Origin: Helopsaltes ochotensis
Taxonomy: Eukaryota > Chordata > Aves > Passeriformes > Locustellidae
Assembly: GCA_013400155.1 (NCBI GenBank)
Contig: VXBM01001067.1
Span: forward strand, 195,458 to 259,457
Length of the DNA: 64,000 nucleotides
Reading direction: 5' to 3'
The number at the start of each line of letters is the position of its first letter. Position 1 is the first letter of the stretch. Below the pieces are notes generated by a model. The model did no database searches. It saw nothing but the letters and a program-made list of their open reading frames with translations, and had not been told where the DNA came from. This document shows positions 35,508 to 47,170 of this stretch, in pieces. A program made the translations under genes and the position numbers.

Positions 35508-35853
35508 TGTTGCCCTGATTTTTGCAGCCTTTTTGATATGTTTCTTAGCTGTTAGAATGGAGTCAGAATCCTCAATGTTTAGGTAGTGCTTTGCCGTTCT
35601 CACACTGGTGTTACCTGTAAGATAAGGTTTGTTTGGGAAATGGATTAGTAAATATCACATGCCTTTGGATGCAAATTGTACTGACTGACCGTCAGCTGGG
35701 CCAGTGGAGAAGAGAGGTGTTCACCTTCTCATCCAATCCCTGGCATGGACCTGAGGTCTACTTAAGAAAGAAAGAATAAACAAAAGGCCCTCTTTTGGGT
35801 CCTTCTCCTCATCGAGTGTCCTGTGTGGTTCTTGCTGAGCTGAACAGTCCACA
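35508..35853 (+). mobile_element. Solo LTR of an endogenous retrovirus, copy 2
   Basis: This 346-bp element is the same subfamily and orientation as 6173-6516. It starts TGTTGCCCTG, ends GTCCACA, and has its own target-site duplication (GATGAGC), which differs from that of copy 1. It is therefore an independent insertion and not the second LTR of one long provirus. AATAAA lies at 35775-35780 within the same GAAAGAATAAACAAAAGG context. The CCAAT box of copy 1 is CCAGT here. By eye the copies differ at about 17 bases and two single-base indels. The 87-codon minus-strand frame at 35340-35603 partly overlaps it by accident. No retroviral coding sequence is attached. Confidence 0.92.
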
Positions 35854-35860
35854 GATGAGC
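35854..35860. repeat. Target-site duplication, right copy (GATGAGC)
   Basis: This partners 35501-35507. Confidence 0.8.
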
Positions 35861-38800
35861 AAAAATAACTGCAAAACATTAAATTCTATAACTATGAATT
35901 CAGGGCAGAAGCTAATAGTCATCTGCAGCTCTCTTAGTGTGAGCAGCAATTTGTGTAGCTGACATGCTGCTGTTTCTTAAGAGGCATAATTGGATGTCTT
36001 CAACTACCTATGGAAATTATACAGAGTAATTGTTGCATATTTACTTCTTCTCTTGCAAATGAACTGTTATTTGTTCTGCTTATTACCTCCAAATATTGAA
36101 AAATAGTTTTTGCTGCTACATATTTTTTCCTGCCAACCTCACAATTCAATATTGATGAACATGAGGAAATTATGACATCCCCCAAAACTTGCACTTTTTT
36201 GTAATATTTTTACTTTCTACCAATTACACTCCTGTCCTCTCTGAAACATATTATTTTCTGGTATTCTCCATACATTCATCCATAACAATTTAAGATGCTT
36301 GATGGAACTAGAGCTTTTTATGTGAGATTAGGTTTTTATGTTTAACAGTTATAACTGCATAACAGCAACTGTCATGCACATATATTGGTTTCGATTATCT
36401 AACAAAGACAAACTTCACATCTGTCACCTATAAAAAGAAAGTATTTTCCTCCTTTTCTGAAATAAAATTGAAAAAAAATTCAAGTTGGATTTCAACCTCT
36501 TTACTTAACCATGTTGAAGGAAGACCAGATCTAAAAGAAAAAATGCAGAGATAAATGTGATGTAATGTGTTTGAGTTTGGATTGAAGCCTAAAATTCCTT
36601 CCCCACTGCTGTAATTTAACCTTCAATCTGGATTCAATCTGCTCTTTAACAGACTTATCTAAAAGGGTAATGTTTAAGACAAAGTTTTGTAAAGTTTTAC
36701 TAAAATGTTCCTGTTATTAATTTATGAAGACACTGGGGATAACGGTAAGATTTTTAAGAGTTCACGAGTAACTTCATTTCCTACGGGAAAGAGGCTTATG
36801 GTTGTGTGTATGCATGAAGCCTCTTATCAGCTTTTAGAGCCTCTGTCCCATCTCAATCATAATAAATGGAAGAGTGCAAGACTTTGTTTCAACGAATCAT
36901 AAAAACAGAATCTTGGATAAAGCAGAAAACCTGTATTAGGAAGAGGTCATAGTGTGCAACCCTTACATTTCAGAGAAAAAATCTGACTCAGGAACTCACA
37001 TTCAATATACAAATCAATAGGAAAATGAACTTGGTTGCTTCTGCTCCTCACAGCATCATATCTATGGTACTTCACTGGGCCATAATCATTTTGAGAGAGA
37101 GAACGTTGACTTTTGTGTTCATTAGCAATGATGGCATTCACTTCAGTGAAGGAGTCCACAAACCACATTACAGCCTTTCCTTTCTTGTCAAAAAGCTGAG
37201 AGGCCTCATACAAAGCATCTTCCACCCTGATTCAAGTTACAGCATTCTTTTTTTTCCATTCTTCTCTCATTCTCAAAATTCCAATTTCTGCAAACAAGAC
37301 AAATTAGGAAAGAAAAAATAAATAAGAAACCACTATATGTTATGAAACAAATCCTAGGAAAAGACATTGAACAAAAGATAGGACTGCTTGTTTTAATCTA
37401 CAAAGGAAAAGCAGTTAAAATCATGTGATTCATAAGATGCAGAAATGCCTTTTTAACTATATCATCTCTTTCCATAATTTATGAAAATATAGGATTATTT
37501 TGCCTTTGGGCTTCCCAGTATTTTCTAGATATTACATAAATCTTTCATTTTTTAATGTGACTTCTCCCTCTCTCCACCAACAGGCTAGGAATCTAATTCA
37601 AATGCTTTATAAACATTTTCCATTGCTGTTTTGTAGATAAGAGACTAAACCTAACATGTAGCCCAAGCAGCTTTCACATCCCTCCTCATCCTATAACCAG
37701 TAACTGCTATCGATGCTATCAGAACAAATTTCCTCAAGAGAGGAAAAACAGTCTAAGGATTAGAGTGTGCAGTATTCAAAATCTGATTTTGATTCTCTGC
37801 TGTGCCACAAATACATTATGTGATACTGAGGCCATACCTACAGCAGGATTGAGGTTCAAAAAGTGAGATTTAATAACACTTAGAGACCTGACCTTCCATT
37901 AGAGCAATCTGCACAACCCAATAGTTCTGTTTGCTCTGGAAAATTTCTCACAGTGTTGGAAATATTGCATCAGGAAATTTTACATAGAAATAGAAACTCC
38001 ATGAACAAAAAATCTATTGAAGAGAAATAAAAGTTCGAAAACTTTATTCCCTGAAGTCCTGAGAAGTAAACATTTTTAAATCACTGTCCTCATAACTGTG
38101 AGCTCTTTTAAAGAAGACTTTCTAGTATCTGGCATTTTGACACTTATATAACAATAGATGTGATCACTAAATAAACATCTTTATTCTTCTTGCAAACGGA
38201 CACACCTCCAGCATCACACAATTTTCCAATAAAGATTTCCAATGGGAGCATCATAATTGTACTATTTATCTTAAACTAGTCATGCATTTGAATAATATTC
38301 TGTGTAGCTGGCCAGTGATTGCACACCAGATGTGGGAAACAAAGAAACTGGAAACCACACCAGATACAGTCAATAGAAAAAAAAAAAACAACAACTTTAA
38401 ACATATTGACCAAAGTAAATCCTGCCACATAATCCCATGTGAATTATGCAGTCCTTTTAAATACTCTTGCCTGTGATTCCTTTGAAAATTTATTTCTCTG
38501 GCGGAGGAATTCCCCTTTTCTCAGGGAAAATTTAAAATGGATTTAACTCACAGTTCAGATGGAGATCTAGCAGGATTTTAAAATCATTAATAACTGGCCA
38601 AGTATTTCAGGCTTGCTTCAATGCTAAAAATGAAATTTTTGTGAATTCCAGGCATACATGATTGTAGTCTCAATATTTCAAAACTCCTGACACTTCGTTC
38701 TTCTCATGGAGATTATATTAAGTAAACTGAAATATTCAATTTGCTCACAAGGTACAGGGGTTAGCGTACGCAAACCCACTCCCATCTTAAATAAATTACT

Positions 38801-41800
38801 TGGAAATCAGAGCTAAATTGGACAGCAGTAAGGTGGCCTTTCACTTCCTTCCAGCCACAGAGATACTGAAAAATTGACATAACTTATTGTAGTCTACAAC
38901 AGGGTTAGCGGCTTTGGAAGAAAAGATCCTTTGGAGAATATCTTCCATGGGAAATGGATAACAATAATTTTCTTGTTCATCTTACCTGGATATTCTCCAA
39001 GCTTTGTAAAATGAGGGAGAAAAAAGGAATTTAGAAAAAAAAAAGAGGGAAAAGAAAACTTTAAGCAGCTTTGAAAGAATACTAATTATACTAAGCAAAT
39101 GCTCTTCTAGCCACATGGTCTGGAGAGTGCATAACTACTAGCTAGTACTTAGACAGGGAGAAAACATCTAAAGCACTTGTTACTCTTACCTAGACACAGG
39201 GGCTTCAGACAGGAGAACAGTTGTGTCTTTAAGGTGGGCATTTATATTTTTGAACCCTAAATCTTGGTCATTTTTGGACTGCACTATAATATAATGCAAA
39301 ACAAAAGTCTTCCAAATAAAAAAATTCTGTTATAAATAACACGGTTTATGGCTTTTTCTTTCAACATTTGTTTTTTATGTCCTGGGGTATTTTCTTAAAG
39401 TAAAAATAAATTTATTTATTGCTGCCCTAGAATACTTTGTTCAGGCAACTTGCTCTTTAACAGAGTTCTTGAACATTTTATAAGGGAAAAAAAGTTCGTC
39501 CAAATTTACAATGAAAACATTTAAGCATCCTGTACTATACTAACACTGCATATCAATGTATTGCTGTGATATTGTTGTTGTGGCAAGAGTTACAGAGGCT
39601 TAATTGAATTACCTTGTTCTGCAATTTCTAATGATGGCAAATCAGATTTTTTTAAAAATGAAATATTTATTCAGACAAGTGAACAGACAAAAGACAACAG
39701 ATAAAAAAATCTTAATCAGAATAACTACACAGTAGAAAACTAAAAGAACAACTAGTAGATTATATATATTAAATTGAGACAAAAGTATATTAGGTTAAAA
39801 TATTAGTTAAATACTCTGAGATATAAGAGAGTAGTAATGACTTTCACTGAATTTTCTTGCAATTTATATCAATATAAGAAGACAACCAAAACCAAGGCCA
39901 AAGTATTTTAGTCTTTAGAACTTTGAAGTTTGTATTATATAAATGTGTGGAGTTTGAAGGTTTCAATCTTCTTTTATTTTCTACCTTTGATTTTTTAACT
40001 TAAAAATTTGATATGAAAACAGCCAAAAGATGTCTAGTTTTTACCAGTCAAGTGCCACATGCTCACTCTTTCTTGGCATAGGAATGGCCTCTGATAGGCA
40101 GAGGGAATTATCCCACATTCAAAGAATAAACCTGTTTTACAGTGTACAAATTGTCTCTTCGGAAAATATACTTATCCACTGCATAACTGGATCGAGTGTC
40201 TTGCATATACCTTGTCTCCTGAGGTCTTCACAATACTGTTGAAAATATGTCTAGAAATGATGTTCTTTTCTATGTTCTCTTTGTTAATGAAATATTTATT
40301 TTAAAAGAATCTTTCTAAATCATAACATGTGACCTGTTATAGAATAAATTGCCAGAACTCTTCACTGCATTCTGATGTTCCTTGTGCTGTTCCTTGTACA
40401 TAGCTCTGTTTTCACTCACATGACACTTAATATGCTTACTTGTGTATTAATCCTGCACAATCCAAGATCCTGCATAGGGATCTTTAATCTCTTTAGGTGT
40501 CTGCAGTAATTTATTATATTATATCACAACATGCTTGAAAAACAGAGATTTTAATCAAGTGAGCATATATTACGTATATACATATATATAATTTTTTAAG
40601 AACTACATTATTTTTAGGTATTAATCCAGTTCAGCCAAAGCTTTCTCTTGATCATAATGTTTAAGAAAAAAAATTATACAGTACTTCACAAGCCCTACAT
40701 GTCCAGTCAGGCTTGTGTATTCAAGCATAAACCAAATACTGGAATAATAAAGGTTCTGGCTCCAGGCTGCACAGGTTGAGATTGAGAAGACCTTTCCATG
40801 AATGTATAGGTTTTATGTAGCTGAAACTTTTAACTAGCTCTTTGTCAGTTGCTGGACCACTCATCTCATGCAGAGTCAGCAGATCTGGAAGAAATACTTT
40901 TGCTCAATACCTAACAGATGGTGCCACTTAAGACAAGGCTGACTCAGCACTGGGGCTACATACATTTCAAAAGAGATTGAAAGACTTTGTTAGCTTTTAC
41001 TTTCTTAGCTCACAACATATTTTGACAAAATATGGGGGAAAATTACTTCTGTTTCCCGAACTGGACAGAGTACTGCAGATCTTACATCTTTGAAAGACAT
41101 TTGTTGCTCTCCTTGCAATGATTGCCGTTCCCTTTCTCACACCATGTTTGTGTCATTGCCCAACAACATTCTACAAATAAGAATGAAAATTTCTTGTGCA
41201 AGAGCCAATTGTTTATATCTAGCACATAATCAATCATGACAGTTATTCATGACAACCCTGTATAGCAGAGCTACAGAACTGGACTGACACCTTATCTCTG
41301 CACCCATGAAAGAAATAGTCCCCGTCTATGAGAACCTCAGTCAATAAAGAACAGACAAAAGAATGGGGATTAAAGAAGGGTTACACTTCCAAATCATCAC
41401 AAGAAGCCTCATATTTCACTGGACGTAATCTGAAATTCCAGTTCTTGCCCTCTCCTCTGCATCTGACGTACTTGCAAACAAGCCAAATTACCTCTTTTTC
41501 ACTCTCTAATCTGTGTGCTTTTAGAGAGAAGATTCTATGAATCTAAGATTGTGTCTCACAGAGGATTGGAAACTTACTCAATGCCAGAGATTTTTAAAGG
41601 TTTTTCTAACAAAAAATAATATTAATGAATGATAAAATTGATGACTGACAGATATTCCTTAAATTATCTTCTACTATATTTTTTATTTTAACAGCTGGCT
41701 TCATAAAGTGCAAGATTTATATTCATTATAGCGCTGGCTCACCATCAAGACCTTTTTTCTTCATTCCTACTTTTGTAGTTTGGAACGTGTCTCAGAGAAA

Positions 41801-44449
41801 TACCATGGTACAAATCCCTTCTGCACTTGCAAATTCCTTCACTTGCAGGCAGATAATACAAGCGTGACTTACTGTCACATTAACACATTGGCTAAGTTTT
41901 CATTTTATTAGAACAGAACACAAATAATACTGGCCTCAGGGACAATGCTAGGAAAGTCCCTGATGGACCTTTTCCTGTGATATCCCTTGCCTGTACTTGT
42001 TTATCTGCTATCTTTTGCATGTAAATTTCGAGTTACATCACCCAGCTTCTTATATCACATTTATATGGCATAACAAACACGTTGCTCAAACACCTATTGC
42101 CCTAATGTCACTGTCAAAAAGTCATTGATTCAATGACGAATTCTAAATAACTGAAAAAAGAAGAAAAGAGTATATTATATTTCCAGCTCTAAGAACAACC
42201 TTACAATGTAGGAGAAAATCACATCAAAAGCATATAACAGAGAGAGAACAGTCCCTAATGAAAGGAAATCTGTGGTCACATGGCTAAGACAAACTCAAAC
42301 AACTTAAAGGTCTATACCATTCTAGCTGCTAGCTATAGATGCACCTCGTTACTCATGTTACTTCATGAATCTCCATCTACCCCATAAAAATTTAATTTTT
42401 CGTGCATGATGTCCAATGAGGAAGATAATGTTAGAATTTCCCATGTTTGCTATTAGATAAAATGACTTAACATTCATAGTTGTAAAGTTATGCAGCTATT
42501 TCTCAAGTACTTCCAGTACAAAACAATAACATTTTATCCAATGAAATATTTTTGTTTAGGTTTCAGTTCCTTGGCCAACTTGCAATCTGTAAGACTTCAG
42601 AAAATTTCTATTCTCAATAAATTAATGCAGTGTAGAATAAATGTTAATTATGTAAACTTAAACACTTGCTAAAAGCAAGTAGAGTTGATCACTACTAGAG
42701 AGGGGGTTATTATTTATCTCTTCTTCTACTGTCGTAAAACATTTCAAACATATAAAATGCAATTCAAATCTCAGCATGTAGTTATCTCTTTATCAGAATT
42801 GAGAGTGAAAAGCTCAGTGATGAAAAATTCATTTGAGACCTCCTTTAAATGGATTCCTAGAAAGGACTCATGATGAAAGTCAAAACTTAATTTTAATTTT
42901 CAATGGTCATCTTTTAAAGGCCCTTTAATTACAAAAAATGATTTAAAATCTTCCTGGTTCCAGACAGGAATGGATTAATTTTTGCAGTAGTTCTTCTTCC
43001 ACAAGGAGCATGTCTAGGACCTGGTGGTTACTCTGTATCACCTCACATCATGCAGAGTGGGCAGGGGAGGAAGGGATTCCTTCTGGCAGGTAGGGAGAAG
43101 CATTCAGCAGGGATAAGGTCCTGTACCACATGGTAGGCAACCAGTGCGAATCATTTGCCTGTCTTCTACTCTCTCTTATTAATATTATTGCTGTTACTGT
43201 TCATTTTCTTATCTGATTGCTGTTTCCAGTAAAATTTTCTTATCTCAACCCCTGATCTTTACCTTCTGTGCCTCCAGTTCTCCTCTCCAGCCTGCTACGA
43301 GGGGAAGGGGAGGGGGATGGAGAGTGAATAAGCAGCATATGCTTTGGAGTCTTTCTGTGGGAACACTAAACTGGGGACTACCATTCCTAAACCACGACAT
43401 GTGGAATGCATTAGGGCTGTGATTTTCGAAGGAGGCTAGGAAGCCAGACATGTTTGGGGGAAAATATGAACATATTTACAATTTTGAGGCTTGGTTGTTC
43501 TGTACCTTATGATGCTAGAAGAAAAAAAAGCGATATTAGGTTCCAAGGAAAAACTAATATGTAAACAACTAGTTATTTCTAAAAACCTTGGCCTGATAAT
43601 TTAAAGTCATAGTCTGATCAACAGGCTTGGCATTCTTTATCTCTTCTTTTGCTTGTTCATAAAGGTGCTTATCTCGCATTGCAGCAAACACACTGTGCTT
43701 TTAGTAGATGAATAAATGAGAAAAATTACATCAATATAAAAGAAAAAGTTGATGGAGATTGGCTTAGATGAGGATTCAGAGGGCAAACATCCAAGAACAG
43801 CAAATGGGTACAATCCTAATAGTGTGAGCAGATGCTATGGAAGAACTAATCTAATGTTTCCTTGTTGCCAAGGTGGAGAAGCCGACTGTCACCACTCCCA
43901 TTCATGCTCTCTCTGATGATTTTGGTTACATGTTCTTGGTCTGGTCTTCATCTGACTATATAATGAACCAATGCATTTGAGTCAATTGGCATAAGTTTAT
44001 CTGGTTTAGTTTTGGTTTTGCAAAGTTACCAAGGTGAATTGATTCAGGTGAGTCAGATAGTGTCTGGATGCAAAAAATTATGTGCATCACTCAGCTGGAA
44101 GAGAGGCTGTAAGAATGAAGATGGAAGAAGGGATGGCTGGGAAGGGAAGGAAGGGAGTGGGAGGGACTCTTTTGAGATTAGTGAAGCTGTAGGAAGATGC
44201 AACAGTGTGGTGACACAATAGCCATCCTTCTACACAAAAACTAAGCAAATGAAATGCTGGCTTCTTAACTTTATATAAAGTCTACTACACTACTTGAAAA
44301 CAGATGTTGAATAAATATGTATACAACAGCTTATAAAGCCTTCTAAAAAATGAAGAGAAGGCTGAACAAAATAAAATAACCATATATCAAAAGTGTTAAG
44401 AGAAAGGATTCTTGTGGTTATAATTCCCTTGTTAAAATTCCAAAATAAA
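35861..44449. other. AT-rich non-coding sequence, nothing firmly recognised
   Basis: No repeat family or RNA gene was identified. A 92-codon minus-strand frame at 36947-37225 has an unusually protein-like composition (see findings), but no splice signals or domain support it. An 8-bp CpG palindrome, GCGTACGC, lies at 38764-38771. A G-rich run (four G, four G, five G) sits at about 43300-43320. Purine-rich sequence occurs at 44110-44165. Confidence 0.5.
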
Positions 44450-44601
44450 TGTATCCTAGGTTACAATTCAGGATGTGCCCAAAATCTATTCTATCACCAC
44501 CTTCATGAACTGTTAATGGGCCCATCAATACCTTGCCCATTCTCCATTCCAAAGGGAGGCTCTGCCCTCCCTAGCAGATACCTGTCTTTCAAACTAAGAC
44601 A
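44450..44601 (+). mobile_element. Short or deleted LTR related to the 27 kb LTR
   Basis: The left part (TGTATCCTAGGTTACAATTC, then CCCAAAATCTATTCTAT) resembles the start of the 727-bp LTR (TGCCTTGGGTTGCAGT, then ACCAAAAGTATGCATTCTAT). The right part (CATTCTCCATTCC, CTCCCTAGCAGATACCTG, TCTTTCAAACTAAGACA) matches its end. TGTTAATGGGCC in the middle also occurs at 27246-27257 inside the long LTR. About 570 bases of U3/R, including CCAAT and TATA, are absent. It is therefore an internally deleted copy or a compact subfamily. I could not find a matching target-site duplication, so the outer limits are approximate. Confidence 0.65.
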
Positions 44602-46569
44602 AAATGTTAGTCTAAAAATAAGAAAAAGAAATTTATAGAAAATGTCAAAGGTTTTCTCCAGATTTACAAACTGACCTGAGACAAAGTTTTTAGAGCCTGA
44701 TCTTAGAGTGTACTTATCAACAACATATAAAAATAAATGAAATAAATTAAAATAATTGAAAAGTAAATGCAATCTACATTTCGAAGAATTGATCAGTCAA
44801 GAAGATCTACTCTTTATCAATTTTCTCTAAATATTAGTTATATTCTCCAGCAGGGACTGCTCATGGATTATGCCTAATGTGACCTAGTATTACCCTTTAT
44901 ACAAAGATGTATTTGTTGAACCATTTTCCAGCAGAAGTAATGTACATTTGATTTATGTGAGGAACACCAAATTAGGCTGGACCAAGTATCAACGCCTGAA
45001 GAACTTTCGAGAGTTTACTCAGAATCTCATTACTCAGGAACTTTCTACTGAAAACTATTTAAGATAGTCCTCCATCTACTTGTCTTTACAGATTGAAAAT
45101 TAACAGTAAAGCAAAGGCCTATACAAAATTAAGGTATATTATATCTAGATATTTAAGTTGAGGAATCAAACATGTTTTCTTAGGAAAACATGAAGATGAC
45201 TTAGTAGGTTTGGTTTGGTTTTCTGTGGTTTTTGGTTTTGGGTTTTTTTTGGGTTTGATGTTTTCTTGACAGTTTCTGAAAGTTTTTGTATCAGACAACT
45301 AGTTAGAACTTACAATAATTTTGATTCATAATTAAGTCACTACTTTGTTAGATCTGTTTTCCTCTCTACCCCCCCCACTATCTGGCAATGTTTATACTGA
45401 TCATTCAACTGGGCTGTAGCTGTCACACTTACTTTCTCTGCCTTTTATATTGCTGGCAAAACAGTTCTTTTAGTTTTACAAAATTCCTTTGAAATCTCTT
45501 TGTTTTTAAAAATTCAAAGCCTCAGTAGGTCAGATTCAGCAAGCTCCTGCAGGACTTTTTGGTTCATATTATTCAGACAATCAGATTAAACCTGTATATC
45601 TCCAGCAGAAGATTTTTCCTATTCCCTGGTGGTTGTAATGGCCTGAAAAAGTATTTCATTTTCCTAATCTGATACATATATAGCATTCTGCTTCTTTCTA
45701 ATTAAAGAACATTAACATTTCTTGAACATTAATTCCTTTTTTTCACTGTTGGCATCTTACCATATGTGGTTAGTTATGAGCTTTTATCAGCAAGAGAATT
45801 TTATTTTGTCTGCTAGTACTCTTTATTGCCTTTACTCTACAGTTCTGTGCTTTTCCCTAAATGCATATATGTACTATGTTCAAAGGTATACACTATTTAC
45901 AAGAGTACCTACAGAAGTTATCCAACATCAGTTCATAGTGTGTGAATGTTGTTATTACAGTAACTGTTAAGAAAGGTATTGCTTTCACACTGTAGTTTCA
46001 AATAATTAAATTTAGTTTTACTTGTAGTACCTAGAGAGATTTCATAAACTAGTAAAGTCATCTAGAAATATTTTATATTCCATCTTTAGATGGAATACAA
46101 GTACCAGAATGTGTGCCTAAGTTCTTGTCAAGAAAAAAGATCTCTTTACAAGTTTAGCTGTCTTTGAATTCAGAACCTAATTGCAAGTTCAGACCTCATT
46201 TCCAAATAATTTCTTCTGAAAATAAATAAAGTAGTTTAATTTCAGATATATGCAGCTCTTTTTTTTTATGGTTTAAGTTTGTTCACTTAAATGCATCAGT
46301 TGTTTATCAGCATTTCAAATATAAGTGAAATGGAAAAGCATCTAACCAAGGAATGAAGATCCTCTTTGCTCCCATTAAATCAATTTCTGACCTGTTTAAG
46401 ACTGACTCTGTCTTCTTATCTTCTGTAACTGACCTCAAATAATATTGAGTTTTAAATGACACGACTCCAAGACTTGAGCACCTCAGTTCTTCACAGGACA
46501 GCCTTCTCTTTATTATAATTCTAAAGAGGTCATTAAAGAGCTACAACAAATGGGAAGGGAACCCATTTG
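44602..46569. other. AT-rich non-coding sequence, nothing recognised
   Basis: Apart from the G/T tract at 45205-45260, no repeat family, RNA gene or convincing exon was seen. Confidence 0.6.
45205..45260. repeat. Low-complexity G/T tract
   Basis: This short tract of almost only G and T (GGTTT, GGTTTT, GGGTTTT words) is the strand complement in texture of the C/A tract at 21344-21528. Confidence 0.9.
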
Positions 46570-47170
46570 ATCTCAGGGCTAAGTGAAGGCCATCTACAAC
46601 CAAGGGGCTGGAAGGCAGGAGCTGGGGGAATTGATTGGGCAATGTACTCCTGGGGCTGAGCAGGGGGAAAGCCAGAGGCTGCTAACAGGGCAAGGGGCTG
46701 AACAAGGGCCAGGAGGTAACTGGGGGTCCCCTCAGGGTGACAGGGTGACAGGGCTAAAGACAGGGCTGAGGACAAGGTAAAATACAGGGGGGGGTTCTTC
46801 CAGAAGATGTGTCTGATGTCCATCTGGGGGACAGGGCTGGAGATAATTAATCCTACAGCTCATCTCAGACAGGTATTGAGGACAATGGCCTTAGACAAAT
46901 TTCTTGTCTGTGGGTTCCAGAAGAGGCTGGTCAAGATTGCAGGGGACTATCCGAAAGGAGAAGAGGAAAAATATGTACACAGGTGTACTGCAGGGGACTT
47001 TTTACAGCTGCTGCTGAAGGCAGTAACAAATGGCCAATGTGGACAGTTATTTTTATACAATCATCAACCTTGTTGGAAGAAACTGAAGCTTTCCACTGAA
47101 ACATATGAGGTTTCTTGTCCACTGACCCCAGCAAAAATTATAAGCACCTTTCAGCACTATGGTGCATGAA
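46570..47170 (+). other. G-rich segment followed by an open frame of unknown origin
   Basis: From 46600 to 46800 the plus strand is strikingly G-rich, with runs GGGGG, GGG, GGGG, GGGGG and an 8-G run near 46788. It also has short tandem words (GGGTGACAGGGTGACAGGG at 46736-46754). An uninterrupted plus-strand frame of 120 codons follows (46807-47169). Its product is mixed in composition, with several Cys, Lys and Leu and a Cys-containing centre, and I recognise no domain. There is no good initiation context, promoter or splice evidence. The whole block could be part of an unclassified repeat, an old retrovirus fragment or a decayed exon. Confidence 0.3.

Noticed and set aside
6173..35853. The two similar LTRs as the ends of one 29 kb provirus
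   Set aside because: Each LTR has its own complete and different target-site duplication, and no gag, pol or env sequence lies between them.
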